NCBI RefSeq assembly: GCF_000286835.2
Contig: NZ_AJYD02000003.1
Coordinates: forward strand, 125,255-189,254
Direction: 5' to 3'
DNA: 64,000 bases
Source of the DNA: Enterovibrio norvegicus FF-33
GTDB taxonomy: Bacteria; Pseudomonadota; Gammaproteobacteria; Enterobacterales; Vibrionaceae
Position 1 is the first letter of the stretch, and each line of letters starts with the position of its first letter. Below the pieces are notes generated by a model. That model searched no databases and had not been told where the DNA came from. It worked only from the letters and a program-made list of their open reading frames with translations. Below are positions 20,403 to 32,295 of the stretch, piece after piece. The translations under genes and the position numbers were made by a program.

Positions 20403-21023
20403 TCAGGCGATCACACCTTGCTCTCGCAATACACTCAGGCACTGCGCAACAATCCCATCGATCGTGTGTTGATCGGTATGCAAATGAATTTCTGGCTGCT
20501 CTGGCGCTTCATAGGCTGAGCTAATACCGGTGAATGCTTTAATTTCCCCCGCTCGTGCTTTCTTATAAAGCCCTTTCGGATCGCGTGATTCACATACGTC
20601 GAGCGGCGTATCAACAAACACTTCTAAAAAATCGCCTTTTGGCAGCAGCTCTCGAACCAGCTCGCGCTCTTCACGAAACGGCGAAATAAACGCTGACAAA
20701 ACGATAAGGCCAGCATCGGTCATCAGCTTTGCTACTTCACCAACACGGCGAATGTTTTCGCGACGATCATGATCCGAAAAGCCCAAATCACGGCAAAGCC
20801 CATGGCGCACGTTATCGCCATCAAGCAAATAGGTGTGATACCCCAATTGAGCAAGCTTGTTTTCCAGCGCACCTGCCACTGTTGATTTACCCGAACCTGA
20901 CAGGCCAGTAAACCAAAGCAATGCCGGACGTTGCTTTTTCTGCTCGGCACGGAAATTCTTATCTATAGCATGGCTATGCCACACGACGTTTTCATCCGTA
21001 TGCTTCGAGTCCAAAGCACTCAT
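20403..21023 (-). CDS. cysC: Adenylylsulfate (APS) kinase
   Basis: 206 residues. It phosphorylates APS to PAPS, the second step of sulfate activation. The P-loop is [15 protein letters not shown] (about residues 40-54), and [20 protein letters not shown] is the conserved APS-binding segment. It follows the SLC13 permease by 17 bases and is last gene of cysG-cysD-cysN-permease-cysC. Confidence 0.96.
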   Translation of the reverse strand: MSALDSKHTDENVVWHSHAIDKNFRAEQKKQRPALLWFTGLSGSGKSTVAGALENKLAQLGYHTYLLDGDNVRHGLCRDLGFSDHDRRENIRRVGEVAKLMTDAGLIVLSAFISPFREERELVRELLPKGDFLEVFVDTPLDVCESRDPKGLYKKARAGEIKAFTGISSAYEAPEQPEIHLHTDQHTIDGIVAQCLSVLREQGVIA

Positions 21024-21040
21024 AACTCTATCCTTGTTAA

Positions 21041-22768
21041 TTAAAATGGAAAAAACACCGGTATCAGTCCCAGCACCAATGCCGAATACACCAGCGACAA
21101 CGGTAATCCGATGCGCAAGTAATCCGTCAACTGGTAGTTACCCACACTGTAGACCAGTAAATTGGTTTGGTAACCATAGGGCGAGATGAAGCTCGCACTC
21201 GCGCCGAACAAGACTGCCATAATAAATGGCATCGGATCTACTCCATATCCGAGAGCGAGGCTATATCCAATCGGAAATGCCAGTGCTGCGGCGGCATTGT
21301 TGGTCACTAATTCGGTCAATACCAAGGTAAGTAGGTAGGTTGCAATCAACGCCCCGTACACCCCCCAGCCATTAAACCAAAAGATAAAAAGCTCACCCAT
21401 TTGCGCGGAGAGTCCTGAAGTGATCATCAATTGCGCCAAACTCAACGCACTGCCGACAATCACAACAATTTCGGCGGGGAAGCGGCGCTTCAATTCCACC
21501 AAATTAACCACTCCCGTCAGCAACAGAACGGTCAGGTACGCTGCTAATCCGTTAAGCAGCGGAATCCAATCCATCAATGCCGCGCCAATCACAGAAGCAA
21601 AACCAGCGAGTACCCACGCACTCATGGCCGAATCCAAACGTGCGCTTGAATCTAGCCCATTGACCAGCACAAACTCACGTTGCATTCGCTGCTGTGCCTT
21701 AGCAAAACCTTTGCCTGGCACAATGACCAAGGTGTCACCGGCCTGCAAAGCGATGTTACCTAAGCCACCTTCGAGCTTTTCATGCCCACGACGAATAGCG
21801 ACCACTACCGCATCAAAATTTTCACGAAATTTAGCTTCTTTGAGTGATTTACCCAGAATTGACGCGCTATGGCTCACCACCAGTTCAAGTAAGTTCTGAC
21901 CGTTAATATGATGCTGACCAAACAGCGCCAGACCTTCAATTTCTTGTAAGGTTGCTACGCTTTCCACATCCCCACAAAATTGTAATTTGTCACCTTCACG
22001 TAATTTAGTATCCGGGCAAACAGGTGCAATCAATTCACCATCCCGCACGATTTCTGCCAGAAACAATCGGCGTAATGCGCGTAAATCGTTTTCGACCACG
22101 GTTTTGCCAACAAGTGGTGAGCCTTTGGTGACAACGGCTTCTAATACATAAGGCAGATCATCGTCACTTTGATCGTCGTGATTTGGCAGCAGATAACAGA
22201 AAGGGATCAACACCAACAAGCCGCCAGCCAATACGGCTAGGCCTATCATTGATGGCGCGAAGAAACTCAGTGAAGGCAAGCCCGCGTTTTCGACGAAGCT
22301 GTTAATGATGAGGTTAGTCGAGGTGCCGATCAGCGTCAGCGTTCCCCCCAAGATCGCCGCATAAGAAAGCGGGATCAACAAACGCGATGGGGCATGACGA
22401 CGGTTGCGTTTTACCGCACCGATCAAAGACACCACCACCGCAGTATTGTTAGTAAAGGAGCTAAGAATCGCGGTGGATAGTCCGAGCTTGGCCACCACGG
22501 TACCTAACCGACCCGTTGATAACTGACCACTGACCCAGCTCACCAATCGGGTTTTTTCTAACGCTGCAGACGCCAGAATCAACATCACAAGGGTTAGCAA
22601 GGAACTGTTGGTGAAGTTCCCTGCCAGCGCCTCGACAGAAATCAGTCCAGATTGAAACGCGATGAATGCCACCGCTGCAAACAAAATGGCCGGCTTGATC
22701 TTGGACAGTACCAAGCCTGCAACCACTGCCAGCAGCAGACCCATCACCAGAGACTGATCCCAGTTCAT
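21041..22768 (-). CDS. SLC13-family permease with TrkA-C domains (putative sulfate transporter)
   Basis: 575 residues. Two hydrophobic blocks (about 1-190 and 390-575) with the DASS-type motifs [14 protein letters not shown] and [21 protein letters not shown] flank a soluble centre with two RCK/TrkA-C repeats ([27 protein letters not shown] and [20 protein letters not shown]). Position between cysN (6 bases) and cysC (17 bases) argues for sulfate or another sulfur oxyanion as substrate. The family alone would also allow dicarboxylates. Such a gene inside cysDN-cysC is common in Vibrio. Confidence 0.88.
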   Translation of the reverse strand: MNWDQSLVMGLLLAVVAGLVLSKIKPAILFAAVAFIAFQSGLISVEALAGNFTNSSLLTLVMLILASAALEKTRLVSWVSGQLSTGRLGTVVAKLGLSTAILSSFTNNTAVVVSLIGAVKRNRRHAPSRLLIPLSYAAILGGTLTLIGTSTNLIINSFVENAGLPSLSFFAPSMIGLAVLAGGLLVLIPFCYLLPNHDDQSDDDLPYVLEAVVTKGSPLVGKTVVENDLRALRRLFLAEIVRDGELIAPVCPDTKLREGDKLQFCGDVESVATLQEIEGLALFGQHHINGQNLLELVVSHSASILGKSLKEAKFRENFDAVVVAIRRGHEKLEGGLGNIALQAGDTLVIVPGKGFAKAQQRMQREFVLVNGLDSSARLDSAMSAWVLAGFASVIGAALMDWIPLLNGLAAYLTVLLLTGVVNLVELKRRFPAEIVVIVGSALSLAQLMITSGLSAQMGELFIFWFNGWGVYGALIATYLLTLVLTELVTNNAAAALAFPIGYSLALGYGVDPMPFIMAVLFGASASFISPYGYQTNLLVYSVGNYQLTDYLRIGLPLSLVYSALVLGLIPVFFPF

Positions 22769-22774
22769 AATGGA

Positions 22775-24208
22775 TTACCCAAGTAACTTACTGATGTCAC
22801 GTGCATTCCAATGTGGGAAGTGCTTGCGAACCAGTGCGTTGAGTTCCACTTCAAACGCAGAAATATCTGTCGCTTGGGTTTGTGTTGTGGTGTCTTCCAG
22901 AAGCTCGCTGATCATCCCTGCACCAACCGTCACATTAGTCAGGCGGTCAATCACGATGAAGCCACCGGTATCAGCGCAGTCTTGATAAAGATCCAATGAC
23001 ACAGACTCGGTTAATTCCACTTCACACTCAGCAATGCCGTTCAATGGCAGGCTGTCTGCATCAAATGTATCGAGCGAGTTAATGTCAACTTGATGGCGAA
23101 TTTTGCTCACAGCGCCAACCGTTTTTTTGCCAGCGACTTTGATATCGTATTGACGACCAATCTCTAGTGGAGATTCATCCATCCACACAATGCTTGCTGC
23201 CAGCTTGCTGGTCGCTTTGTGCTGCTCCGCGACAGGGACAATCAAATCACCGCGACTGCAATCAATCTCATCGGTCAGTGTCAACGTCACCGCTTGCCCA
23301 GCATGTGCAAACTCGAGATCACCATCAAACGTGACGATACGTTCAACCGTTGACGTTTTGCCTGATGGCAACACTTTCACTTCATCGCCCGGACGTACAG
23401 CACCGCTTGAAATGGTGCCAGAGAAACCACGGAAGTCGAGATTCGGACGGTTCACGTACTGAACAGGGAAGCGGAATGCACCCTTGTCTTTATCGCTGTT
23501 TACATCAACGGTTTCTAGCATCGTCAGCAGCGTTTCACCTTGATACCAAGGTGTATGCACACTGCGTTCAACCACGTTGTCGCCTTCCAGTGCCGATAGT
23601 GGTACCAGTTGGATATCAATCTGACGGTTCAACTTCTTGGCAAAATCCAGATACTGCGCTTTGATTTCTTCATAACGAGATTCTTCAAAGCCAACCAAGT
23701 CCATCTTGTTCACCGCAACCACAAAGTGGCGAATACCAAGCTGGCTTGCAATGAATGAATGACGACGCGTCTGATCCAATACGCCTTTACGCGCATCAAT
23801 CAAGATCACGGCCACATCACACGTCGACGCGCCTGTCGCCATATTGCGGGTGTACTGCTCATGTCCTGGAGTATCAGCAATAATGAATTTACGTGGGCGC
23901 GTCGAAAAGTAACGATACGCAACGTCGATCGTGATCCCTTGCTCGCGCTCGGCTTGCAAACCATCAACCAATAGTGCCAAATCCGGCTTTTCACCCGTTG
24001 TACCGACCTTTTGGCTATCGGTGTGAATCGCGGCTAGCTGATCTTCATAAATCTGATGAGAGTCATGCAGTAAGCGACCGATGAGGGTGCTTTTACCATC
24101 ATCCACAGAACCACAGGTCAGAAAACGCAGCATCGATTTATTCTGGTGCTGATCCAGATAGGCCTCGATACCTAACTCGGCCACTTGTTGTTCAATTAAG
24201 CTGTTCAT
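22775..24208 (-). CDS. cysN: Sulfate adenylyltransferase, GTPase subunit
   Basis: 477 residues. With CysD it makes APS from ATP and sulfate, driven by GTP hydrolysis. GTPase motifs: [18 protein letters not shown] (G1), [17 protein letters not shown] (G3) and NKMDL (G4). EF-Tu-like beta-barrel domains follow. The protein stops at about 477 residues with no C-terminal APS kinase domain, which fits the separate cysC downstream. 10 bases after cysD. Confidence 0.97.
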   Translation of the reverse strand: MNSLIEQQVAELGIEAYLDQHQNKSMLRFLTCGSVDDGKSTLIGRLLHDSHQIYEDQLAAIHTDSQKVGTTGEKPDLALLVDGLQAEREQGITIDVAYRYFSTRPRKFIIADTPGHEQYTRNMATGASTCDVAVILIDARKGVLDQTRRHSFIASQLGIRHFVVAVNKMDLVGFEESRYEEIKAQYLDFAKKLNRQIDIQLVPLSALEGDNVVERSVHTPWYQGETLLTMLETVDVNSDKDKGAFRFPVQYVNRPNLDFRGFSGTISSGAVRPGDEVKVLPSGKTSTVERIVTFDGDLEFAHAGQAVTLTLTDEIDCSRGDLIVPVAEQHKATSKLAASIVWMDESPLEIGRQYDIKVAGKKTVGAVSKIRHQVDINSLDTFDADSLPLNGIAECEVELTESVSLDLYQDCADTGGFIVIDRLTNVTVGAGMISELLEDTTTQTQATDISAFEVELNALVRKHFPHWNARDISKLLG

Positions 24209-24218
24209 GCTAAATCCC

Positions 24219-25127
24219 TTAGAAATATCCCTGACGTTTCTTCATTTCCATTGAACCAGATTGGTCATGGTCAATGGCGCGTCCTTGACGCTCACTCGAT
24301 GTCGCCACCAGCATTTCTTCAATGATGCCTGTCAAAGTGTCTGCCGTTGATTCAACCGCACCCGTCAGTGGGTAACAACCGAGTGTTCTAAAACGTACAC
24401 TCTTGTATTCCACTTTCTCGCCTTCACGCAATTCCATGCGATCGTCGTCAACCATGATCAGCATGCCGTCGCGGTCAACCACAGGGCGAATTTCTGACAG
24501 GTACAACGGCACAATATCGATGCCTTCGAGGTAGATGTATTGCCAGATATCCAGCTCAGTCCAGTTCGACAGCGGGAAAACACGGATGCTTTCGCCTTTG
24601 TTAACCTGACCGTTATAAGTGTGCCAAAGCTCAGGACGCTGATTTTTTGGATCCCAGCGGTGGTGTTTATCACGGAAGCTATAAACACGTTCCTTAGCGC
24701 GGCTTTTCTCTTCATCACGACGTGCGCCGCCAAATGCCGCATCAAAGCCATATTTGTCCAGCGCTTGCTTCAAGCCTTGCGTTTTCATGATGTCAGTGTG
24801 CTTAGAAGAGCCATGAACGAATGGGCTACAGCCCATTGCAATACCTTCTGGATTCTTGTGCACCAGCAGCTCAAAGCCATACTTTTCCGCCGCACTGTCA
24901 CGAAATTCAATCATTTCTCTGAATTTCCAATCCGTGTCGACGTGAAGCAGTGGAAACGGGATCTTGCCCGGATAAAAAGCTTTACGTGCGAGGTGGAGCA
25001 TGACGGAACTGTCTTTCCCGATGGAATACATCATCACGGGATTGTCGAATTCTGCCGCCACTTCACGAATGATATGGATACTTTCTGCCTCAAGTTGCTT
25101 GAGGTGGGTAAGGGTCTTGGCTTCCAT
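24219..25127 (-). CDS. cysD: Sulfate adenylyltransferase, catalytic subunit
   Basis: 302 residues, the normal length. The PP-loop ATP pyrophosphatase motif is [18 protein letters not shown] (about 35-52), and [20 protein letters not shown] is the conserved [11 protein letters not shown] block. It carries the active site of the CysDN complex. It sits 14 bases downstream of cysG. Confidence 0.97.
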   Translation of the reverse strand: MEAKTLTHLKQLEAESIHIIREVAAEFDNPVMMYSIGKDSSVMLHLARKAFYPGKIPFPLLHVDTDWKFREMIEFRDSAAEKYGFELLVHKNPEGIAMGCSPFVHGSSKHTDIMKTQGLKQALDKYGFDAAFGGARRDEEKSRAKERVYSFRDKHHRWDPKNQRPELWHTYNGQVNKGESIRVFPLSNWTELDIWQYIYLEGIDIVPLYLSEIRPVVDRDGMLIMVDDDRMELREGEKVEYKSVRFRTLGCYPLTGAVESTADTLTGIIEEMLVATSSERQGRAIDHDQSGSMEMKKRQGYF

Positions 25128-25141
25128 TCTTTGATATTTCC

Positions 25142-26563
25142 TTAGCCTAAATTAACCACGGAAGGTGCGTGAATATCACCCTCTGTATTGAAGGATTGCT
25201 TTCCAAACCAGCTCAATTGATCGGCGAGTTGAACCACTTCACCGACCACGATAAGTGCAGGCGAGCCCACACCTTCAGCCAGTGACTCCAATTCGCTCAA
25301 TGTGCCTTTGTAGATTTTCTGATTGATGCGGGTGCCATTTTCTATGATGGCTACCGGCGTTTGCGGGTCACGCCCATGCTGAATTAGCTGTTCTTGAATA
25401 TGCGCGCTTTTCATCAGGCCCATATAAATGACCAAGGTTTGGCGACCACGAGCAAGCGTTGCCCAGCGGAAACTGTCATCTTCTTTTTTCAGATGACCCG
25501 TCACAAACATCGCGGTTTGCGCATGATCGCGATGCGTCAGCGGAATGCCGGCATACGCCGTTGCGCCTGCGGCAGCGGTAATTCCTGGCACGACCTGAAA
25601 CGGCACGCCAGATTCTTGCAGTACTTGCAGCTCTTCACCGCCACGACCAAACATAAACGGGTCACCGCCTTTCAAACGCACCACACGTCGACCTTCTTGC
25701 GCATGCTTGACCAGCAAGGCATTGGTCTCTTCTTGTGACACGCTGTGATAAGAGGCGCGCTTGCCCACACAAATCAGCTCTGCATCGCGTCGGCACAGCT
25801 CCATGATTTCATCCGACACCAAGTAGTCATACAAAACCACATCCGCTTGCTGCATCAATTGCAGCGCGCGCAGGGTCAGCAAGCCTGGGTCGCCTGGGCC
25901 AGCACCAATCAATGACACTTCACCTTGCAGTGACACGCCCGTGGTGAGCTTTTCAAGTTCAGCTTTTGCGCCCTCTTCATCGCCCGCTGCAACCAGTGAA
26001 CTAAAACGACCATCAAACGCCGTCTCCCAGAACTTTCTTCGTCCGTTCAGCGTGGTCACTTTTTTCTTCAAGGTGTCACGAAATTCGCCAGCCAGTTTAG
26101 CCATGCGACCAATGTGAGAAGGAATAAGGGTTTCGAGTTTCTCGCGCAGTAAACGCGCCAGCACAGGGGATTTACCGCCAGAGGAAATCGCAATCACAAT
26201 CGGGCTGCGATCAACAATAGAGGGAACGATAAAGCTGCATTTTGGGGTGTCATCCACCACGTTTGCCAAAATATGGCGCGCATTGGCGGCTTGTGAAACC
26301 AGCTCATTCACGAGTGGGTTATCTGTCGCCGCGATAACCAGAACAACGGCTTTGAGATGCTGAGGTGTAAACGCTTCTTTGACCCACACCAATTCGCCAC
26401 GCTCAGCCGCTTCAACAATCTCTGCGTCAGCATGTGGCGCAACAACAGTCACCGCAGCGCCTGCTTTCATCAGCATACGTGTTTTGCGCCAAGCCACTTC
26501 ACCACCACCCACGACTAAACAAGGGCGGTTTTCAAGCTTCGCAAAAATCGGCAAATAATCCAT
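25142..26563 (-). CDS. cysG: Siroheme synthase (trifunctional CysG)
   Basis: 473 residues. The N-terminal half holds precorrin-2 dehydrogenase/ferrochelatase ([20 protein letters not shown], about 16-35). The C-terminal half is the SAM-dependent uroporphyrinogen-III methylase ([19 protein letters not shown] and [18 protein letters not shown]). It makes siroheme, the cofactor of the sulfite reductase CysI encoded at 44.7-46.4 kb. First gene of the operon. Confidence 0.97.
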   Translation of the reverse strand: MDYLPIFAKLENRPCLVVGGGEVAWRKTRMLMKAGAAVTVVAPHADAEIVEAAERGELVWVKEAFTPQHLKAVVLVIAATDNPLVNELVSQAANARHILANVVDDTPKCSFIVPSIVDRSPIVIAISSGGKSPVLARLLREKLETLIPSHIGRMAKLAGEFRDTLKKKVTTLNGRRKFWETAFDGRFSSLVAAGDEEGAKAELEKLTTGVSLQGEVSLIGAGPGDPGLLTLRALQLMQQADVVLYDYLVSDEIMELCRRDAELICVGKRASYHSVSQEETNALLVKHAQEGRRVVRLKGGDPFMFGRGGEELQVLQESGVPFQVVPGITAAAGATAYAGIPLTHRDHAQTAMFVTGHLKKEDDSFRWATLARGRQTLVIYMGLMKSAHIQEQLIQHGRDPQTPVAIIENGTRINQKIYKGTLSELESLAEGVGSPALIVVGEVVQLADQLSWFGKQSFNTEGDIHAPSVVNLG

Positions 26564-26852
26564 AGTGTGAGTCCTTTCTATCTAATGACTGCCACTATAG
26601 AGAGTTGCTGATATTACTTGAAATTCTAAAATTTCATCTTTTATAACTTTTTGGTTATTTCATTTTTACATACATAGCCAAAACGTCATATCGAACCGCT
26701 CTCTCATCGCAGCACGACATCAGACTCCGCTTGCTATGCATCCCGTCACATTTATCGCGCTAAAGATCACACTACACAATGAAATGTAACCTTTTCATGA
26801 CGCTAGTATGCAAAATACATCCACTTTTAGTCCTGAAGTTTCGGAGACATTT
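26564..26852. promoter_or_regulatory. cysG-cpdB divergent promoter region with candidate CysB half-sites
   Basis: 289 bases between divergent starts. On the cysG side, ATAAC (26643-26647) and GTTAT (26654-26658) form an inverted repeat in very AT-rich DNA, about 80 bases before the cysG start. This is the kind of site CysB binds, but CysB sites are weakly conserved, so the assignment is inference from context. Confidence 0.35.
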
Positions 26853-28811
26853 ATGACACTCACAGCCCGACCTCTGTCCATCGCCGTCCTTACTGGCATG
26901 CTCGCCATGGCAAGCCCAGCAATGGCAGAAACCATCAAACTGCGCATCATAGAAACCACCGACATCCATACCAATGTGATGGATTACGACTATTACAAAG
27001 ACAAACCCAGCGAAAAAATTGGCTTAGTACGCACCGCAACCTTAGTTAGAGCAGCGCAAGGTGAAGCGACCAACAGCGTGCTGGTTGATAACGGAGACCT
27101 TATTCAAGGCAGCCCAATGGGCGATTACATGGCGGCGAAAGGCCTGAAAGACGGCGATGTTCATCCTGTTTACAAAGCCATGAACCTGTTGGATTACGAC
27201 GCAGGTAACTTAGGTAATCACGAATTTAACTATGGCCTCGATTTTCTTGCACGCAGCTTAGATGGCGCTGCGTTCCCTTATGTATCGGCGAATGTGTTTG
27301 ATGCAAACACCGGCGAACCACTCATCGCACCTTACATCATTAAAGAACACACCATGACTGACACCGATGGAAAAACCCATCTGGTGAAGGTGGGTTATAT
27401 CGGTTTTGTGCCGCCGCAAATCTTGGTGTGGGATAAGAAAAATCTCGAAGGCAAAGTGATTGCCAAAGACATCAAAGCCACCGCAGAAAAACTCGTACCT
27501 GAGATGAAAGCCAAAGGCGCAGACGTGATTGTCGCTATTCCGCACTCCGGCTTGTCGCAAGACGAATATAAAGCCATGGCGGAAAACTCGGTCTACTACC
27601 TCGCCGATGTTGAAGGTATCGATGCCATTGCCTTTGGTCACTCTCACGCCGTGTTCCCAGGCAAAGGCTTTGATAATATTCAAGGCGTCGATAACGAAAA
27701 AGGCACCATCAAAGGCGTTGCGGCAGTCATGCCCGGCCGCTGGGGTAGCCATGTCGGCATCATGGATCTGCAACTCGACAAGCAAGGTGATGATTGGGTC
27801 GTAACGCCTATTCAGAGCGAATCACGCCCGATCTTTGATGGTGAGTCTCTTGCCGATGCCGATCCAGCGATGCTTAAAGCGCTTGAGCATGATCATCATG
27901 CCACCCGTGAGTTTGTCAATCAGCCTATCGGTAAAGCCAATGACGTGATGTACAGCTTCCTGTCGCTGGTGCAAGACGACCCGACCGTGCAGATCGTTAA
28001 TCTGGCGCAGAAAGATTACGTCGAGCGCTTCATTCAAGGGGATCCGGATCTGGATGGCATTCCCGTTTTATCTGCCGCCGCACCATTTAAAGCAGGTGGT
28101 CGTAAAAACGATCCGTCTAACTTCACCGAAGTGGAATCTGGCGAACTGACTTTCCGTAATGCTGCAGACCTTTACTTGTATCCAAACACCCTCGTCACCC
28201 TTAAGGTGACGGGCAATGAAGTGAAAGAATGGCTGGAATGCAGCGCGGGCCAATTCAAGCACATCGACCCGACTTCAAGCGCACAGCAATCACTGATTGA
28301 TTGGGACGGCTTCCGCACCTACAACTTTGATGTCATCGACGGCGTAAATTACCAAATTGACGTGACTCAAGCGGCGCGGTATGACGGTGATTGCAACCTG
28401 ATCAACCCAGGCTCACAGCGCATTCAGAACCTGACCTTTAACGGTAAACCGGTTGATATGGCGCAGCCATTTTTGATTGCGACCAACAACTACCGCGCGT
28501 ACTTGGGCAAGTTCCCAGGCACAGGTAATGATTTCATTGCGTTTGCATCGCCCGATGAAAACCGCACCGTCGTTGCAAATTACATCAGCAGCGTCACCAA
28601 AGAGAAAGGCGAGGTGACACCAACGGCAGATAACAACTGGTCATTTGCCCCAATTGCCACCGACACCGACATCGATCTCAATGTGGTGTTTGAAACGTCA
28701 CCCAGTGACAAAGCCGCTGAGTTCATTGGCGCGAAAGGCCAATATCCTATGGAAAAGATTGGCACTGATGATGTGGGCTTCGCGCAGTACCGTATTGATT
28801 TAAAGAAATAA
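26853..28811 (+). CDS. cpdB: 2',3'-cyclic-nucleotide 2'-phosphodiesterase / 3'-nucleotidase
   Basis: 652 residues. Periplasmic enzyme that degrades 2',3'-cyclic nucleotides and 3'-nucleotides so the nucleosides can be taken up. A signal peptide ends at PAMA (about residue 25). The metallophosphatase motifs are [42 protein letters not shown] and [12 protein letters not shown]. The 5'-nucleotidase C-terminal domain follows with [18 protein letters not shown]. The ATG at 26853 is preferred to the one at 26808 because it gives the signal peptide directly and has a GGAG site. Confidence 0.95.
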   Translation: MTLTARPLSIAVLTGMLAMASPAMAETIKLRIIETTDIHTNVMDYDYYKDKPSEKIGLVRTATLVRAAQGEATNSVLVDNGDLIQGSPMGDYMAAKGLKDGDVHPVYKAMNLLDYDAGNLGNHEFNYGLDFLARSLDGAAFPYVSANVFDANTGEPLIAPYIIKEHTMTDTDGKTHLVKVGYIGFVPPQILVWDKKNLEGKVIAKDIKATAEKLVPEMKAKGADVIVAIPHSGLSQDEYKAMAENSVYYLADVEGIDAIAFGHSHAVFPGKGFDNIQGVDNEKGTIKGVAAVMPGRWGSHVGIMDLQLDKQGDDWVVTPIQSESRPIFDGESLADADPAMLKALEHDHHATREFVNQPIGKANDVMYSFLSLVQDDPTVQIVNLAQKDYVERFIQGDPDLDGIPVLSAAAPFKAGGRKNDPSNFTEVESGELTFRNAADLYLYPNTLVTLKVTGNEVKEWLECSAGQFKHIDPTSSAQQSLIDWDGFRTYNFDVIDGVNYQIDVTQAARYDGDCNLINPGSQRIQNLTFNGKPVDMAQPFLIATNNYRAYLGKFPGTGNDFIAFASPDENRTVVANYISSVTKEKGEVTPTADNNWSFAPIATDTDIDLNVVFETSPSDKAAEFIGAKGQYPMEKIGTDDVGFAQYRIDLKK

Positions 28812-28864
28812 TTAACAGCCTGTTAACGGCATGTTTAATTATTGAAAAAGACCATCTTTGATAC

Positions 28865-28895
28865 AAAAAAACCGCGGCCTTGGTCGCGGTTTTTT
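28865..28895. terminator. Terminator after cpdB
   Basis: ACCGCG (28871-28876) and CGCGGT (28885-28890) with flanking A and T runs. Confidence 0.88.
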
Positions 28896-28987
28896 ATTAT
28901 CTTGGCGAGTAGAAATACGTTATCTGAACTACAAACAAATATATGCTCGAGAAAAACCAAGAATTTTATAACTATTAGGAACAACCC

Positions 28988-29452
28988 ATGCAATGGATAA
29001 CCTTGACCTTTGGTCAGTTGTCTACAAGGCAACTTTATGACCTGCTCCGCCTGCGCACCGACGTGTTCGTGGTTGAGCAAAACTGCCCTTACCCTGAACT
29101 GGATGGGCACGACCTTCATCCCGACACACGCCACGTGTTGGGCTATCGCGATGACAAGATGACGGCATACGCCCGTATTCTACCCGCTGGCCTCACTTAC
29201 CCGGAGATCAGCATTGGTCGCGTGGTCACCGCCAATACGGAGCGCGGCAATGGCTGCGGCAATGCGTTAGTGCACTACGCGATTCTTGAAGCGCACAACA
29301 CATGGCCTCAAGCACCGATCACCATCGGCGCGCAGTATCATCTGCGTGAGTTTTACCGTCGACATGGCTTTAAAGAGATCTCAGAGCAATACCTAGAAGA
29401 TGGTATTCCACACATTGATATGCGAAAAGCAGACGCAAAAACGGCTGCATGA
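28988..29452 (+). CDS. elaA: ElaA-family GNAT acetyltransferase
   Basis: 154 residues. The ElaA signature is plain: LYDLLRLRTDVFVVEQNCPYPELDG near residues 16-40, ISIGRVVT and GCGNALVHYAILEA in the acetyl-CoA loop region. The substrate of ElaA is not established. Single gene after the cpdB terminator; its TGA stop lies inside a perfect hairpin at 29441-29465. Confidence 0.88.
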   Translation: MQWITLTFGQLSTRQLYDLLRLRTDVFVVEQNCPYPELDGHDLHPDTRHVLGYRDDKMTAYARILPAGLTYPEISIGRVVTANTERGNGCGNALVHYAILEAHNTWPQAPITIGAQYHLREFYRRHGFKEISEQYLEDGIPHIDMRKADAKTAA

Positions 29453-29465
29453 TTCATGCAGCCGT
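29441..29465. terminator. Perfect hairpin overlapping the elaA stop codon
   Basis: ACGGCTGCATG (29441-29451) and CATGCAGCCGT (29455-29465) form an 11-bp stem with a three-base loop. The elaA stop TGA (29450-29452) is in it. No T-run follows on the plus strand, so it may be an mRNA 3'-end stabiliser rather than a classical terminator. Confidence 0.6.
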
Positions 29466-29520
29466 CGCTAGGTAATGTCGAGTCAATCTTTGCTATTGGC
29501 GATGTTGTTCTAGCTTCTCG

Positions 29521-30189
29521 CTATTTGCGTCGCGCAAAGCTGCCATCTGACAACCTGAAAAAGATCACTGACTGATTACCAGCGCTCTCGATCTGGATAA
29601 TATCCAGATCGCCCTGTGTATTGCGTTTAAAGCGCAATAGCTGACCTGGCTGAATGCGGCTTAGCGGTTTGTCCGCGCCTTCAATAGCCGAGATCGCATA
29701 CAAATCTTTTAGCGGCACATTTTGCGTACGGAAGATATTCGACAGCGTATCACCACGGGCCACTTCATAGTTCACCCAATCCGTGTCGATGGTTTGCGGC
29801 GCGACCACGGGGGCAGACGTGCGATCAAAACCCGTATCTTCTGATGCTGAATCATTGGCAGATGCAGGATTGCTTTCTGATGCTTGGTTGGCATCAATGT
29901 TCAATGGCACAGCCACCCTTTGACCCTCTGTGGGCTCAATTAAAGGTGACGGTTCACTCGATGGCCACAACAGCAGTAACACCAAAAGCACCGCAAGCGC
30001 TGACACGCCGATACGATGTGGCTTTGGTAATGCTTGCCAATAAGGCATCACTCGGGCAATGGCGGGGGCCAGTAACCCTTTTAGTTTCTCTTGCGCTTGT
30101 TTCAACACCTCGCCCAGAGGCGGCGTGGCAGAAGCTTTTCCCTTCTCGCGCTTTCCTTTCAAGGTCATCACCTCTCCCAATTTCTTCAT
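29521..30189 (-). CDS. OapA/YtfB-type LysM-like cell-envelope protein
   Basis: 222 residues. A basic cytosolic N-terminus carries a short PHRIGVSALAVLLVLLLLWPSSEP anchor (around residues 57-80). A low-complexity linker follows, then a LysM-like domain (VNYEVARGDTLSNIFRTQNV) and the OapA C-terminal segment. E. coli YtfB, its counterpart beside fklB, binds cell-wall glycans and affects division; in Haemophilus OapA concerns colony opacity. The start is uncertain: the ATG at 30168 has GGGAG upstream, the one at 30189 has little. Divergent from fklB. Confidence 0.82.
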   Translation of the reverse strand: MKKLGEVMTLKGKREKGKASATPPLGEVLKQAQEKLKGLLAPAIARVMPYWQALPKPHRIGVSALAVLLVLLLLWPSSEPSPLIEPTEGQRVAVPLNIDANQASESNPASANDSASEDTGFDRTSAPVVAPQTIDTDWVNYEVARGDTLSNIFRTQNVPLKDLYAISAIEGADKPLSRIQPGQLLRFKRNTQGDLDIIQIESAGNQSVIFFRLSDGSFARRK

Positions 30190-30495
30190 CGGGTCTCATC
30201 AAGTATGCAAAGAATACGGTAACGCATAGTAGACGCGTAATATCAGAAAAATGTCAGCGTCACCGCGTTGAATTCGCAGAATAAAGCTGAATTGACACAA
30301 ACTCTTATGTTTGAACAAACACATCAGTTTGGCTGACAATCGTACTGTCCGGCATTTTTCGTCCAGATTCAAGTAACACGATTTGTCCCGAGCTACCTGC
30401 ACCTGTTATCCTTTCCCACTTTAAACCTAAACGCGGTGAGGATGTAATATTTCGCCCGTGGTTTGGGTGTAAACCCACAAACAAAGAGAGACGAC

Positions 30496-31116
30496 ATGTC
30501 TGAAGTAAAACTAGAGACCGTAGAACAAAAAGCAAGCTATGGCATTGGCCTTCAAATGGGTCAGCAACTGGCTGGTAGCGGTCTAGAAGGTCTGAACGTT
30601 GACGCAATCGCAAAAGGTATCGCAACGGCACTAGCAGGCGACATGCCAGCAATCGAAGTTGACGAAATCAACAACGCACTGCGTGAGCTGCACACGAAAG
30701 CAGACGCAATCCGTCAAGAAGCAGCAAAAGCAGCAGCCGCTGACGGCGAAGCATTCCTTGCTGAAAATGCAAAGCGTGACGAAGTGACTGTGACTGATTC
30801 AGGTCTTCAGTTTGAAGTTCTGGTTGAAGGTAACGGCGAAATCCCTACCAGCGACAAGCAAGTACGTGTTCACTACCACGGTATGCTGACTGACGGCACT
30901 GTGTTTGACAGCTCTGTAGAGCGCGGTCAACCTGCTGAGTTCCCAGTCACTGGCGTAATCCAAGGTTGGGTTGAAGCACTGCAAATGATGCCTGTTGGCT
31001 CTAAGTGGAAACTGTCTATCCCACAAGATCTTGCTTACGGTGAGCGCGGCGCTGGCGCTGCTATCCCACCATTCGCAGCACTAGTATTCGAAGTAGAGCT
31101 GCTGGACATCCTGTAA
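30496..31116 (+). CDS. fklB: FKBP-type peptidyl-prolyl isomerase FklB (FKBP22)
   Basis: 206 residues, identical in length to E. coli FklB. An N-terminal helical dimerisation domain ([20 protein letters not shown]) is joined by a long helix to the FKBP domain ([22 protein letters not shown] and [19 protein letters not shown]). It isomerises prolyl bonds. The ATG at 30496 is used because AGAGAG precedes it; the frame opens at 30463. Confidence 0.95.
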   Translation: MSEVKLETVEQKASYGIGLQMGQQLAGSGLEGLNVDAIAKGIATALAGDMPAIEVDEINNALRELHTKADAIRQEAAKAAAADGEAFLAENAKRDEVTVTDSGLQFEVLVEGNGEIPTSDKQVRVHYHGMLTDGTVFDSSVERGQPAEFPVTGVIQGWVEALQMMPVGSKWKLSIPQDLAYGERGAGAAIPPFAALVFEVELLDIL

Positions 31117-31136
31117 TTTCAGGGCTCCAGTCATGC

Positions 31137-31167
31137 AAAAGCCAGCGATTCTCTCGCTGGCTTTTTT
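31137..31167. terminator. Terminator after fklB
   Basis: AGCCAGCGA (31140-31148) pairs with TCGCTGGCT (31154-31162), followed by a run of T to 31167. It also marks the end of the housekeeping block; accessory genes follow. Confidence 0.9.
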
Positions 31168-31238
31168 GTTTCCGCTATGTCATTTGGTCATGTGATGATT
31201 AACACTAAATCCATGAACAACCTTCTCTCGTACGGAAA

Positions 31239-32186
31239 CTAATTCGCCGCCTGTCGCTCATCATCATTATGATCATCTCCACTGTCATCGACCTCTTCAT
31301 CAGCCCAAGGCAAATGTGTGGAAAAGTGATCAGACAAGAAATCCACAAACAAGCGTACTTTGGCTGACAGATTTCGATTGAACGGATACACCGCCCATAC
31401 CGCCGAGTCTGGTGCCCGATATTCCACCAATATTTCCACCAACTCACCGGAACGAAGCTTCTGATTCACGTAATAGTCTGGTAATTGCGCCAACCCCAAT
31501 CCGCGCAGGGTGGCATCTAACACCGCACTTCCACTGTTACCGTGCCAGCGCCCTTTGGGTTTGAATTGGATCATGACGCCATTGTCTTGAAACGCCCATG
31601 AATCAGCCAGCCCGACCAAGCAATTGTGCTGATGCAGTTCCTCAAGATCGTTCGGAATCCCAAACTCCTTGATATACGCAGGTGACGCACAGACATGCAG
31701 TTTACGTGGCGCGAGTTTCTTCGCCATCAAGGTGCTGTCTTTCAGATCACCGGTGCGTATCGCCAAATCGTACCCATCGTGCACCATATCGATCACGTCA
31801 TTGGTGAAGTGAAACTCGACACTCAGCTTAGGGTAAACCTTGATAAAGTCATTGGTCAGAGGCGCGATATATTTCTCACCAAACACCGAAGGTGACGTGA
31901 TTTTTAACGTGCCGACTGGCTCGGTTTGCATTTGCGTGACGAGCGCTTCCGCCTCACCGAATGCTTCGATAAGGTCATTACAATGCTCAAAATAGGTTTT
32001 GCCGACCTCGGTCAGCGTGATCTGTCTGGTTGTACGATAAAGCAATCGTGTACTCAACCGACTCTCTAACGCGTCAATACGTCGACTGACATGAGAGGTT
32101 GAAACACCTAACTTTCGTGCGGCGGCGGTAAAACTGCCACTGTTAACAACTTCAACAAATTCTTCAACACCACTCCAACGGTTCAT
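31239..32186 (-). CDS. LysR-family transcription regulator beside the quinoprotein relay operon
   Basis: 315 residues. Winged helix-turn-helix at the N-terminus (GSFTAAARKLGVSTSHVSRRIDALESRL, about 17-44) and a LysR effector domain (FHFTNDVIDMVHDGYDLAIR). This is the CrgA/AaeR-like subgroup by eye. The C-terminus is odd: after LPWADEEV it ends in an Asp/His-rich tail (DDSGDDHNDDERQAAN) beyond the usual ~300-residue length, which might bind metal. GGAG lies 6 bases before the ATG. It is divergent from the relay operon at 32335, so it probably regulates it; inference. Confidence 0.85.
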   Translation of the reverse strand: MNRWSGVEEFVEVVNSGSFTAAARKLGVSTSHVSRRIDALESRLSTRLLYRTTRQITLTEVGKTYFEHCNDLIEAFGEAEALVTQMQTEPVGTLKITSPSVFGEKYIAPLTNDFIKVYPKLSVEFHFTNDVIDMVHDGYDLAIRTGDLKDSTLMAKKLAPRKLHVCASPAYIKEFGIPNDLEELHQHNCLVGLADSWAFQDNGVMIQFKPKGRWHGNSGSAVLDATLRGLGLAQLPDYYVNQKLRSGELVEILVEYRAPDSAVWAVYPFNRNLSAKVRLFVDFLSDHFSTHLPWADEEVDDSGDDHNDDERQAAN

Positions 32187-32295
32187 CTTTGCTCCACTGA
32201 AAAGAAGTTTATTGATTGCTGCAACAATAAAACCCGCCCTTTGACGGTCTGATTGTTATCCTAATGTTACTCCATAATGGATAGCTCTCCGCCCA

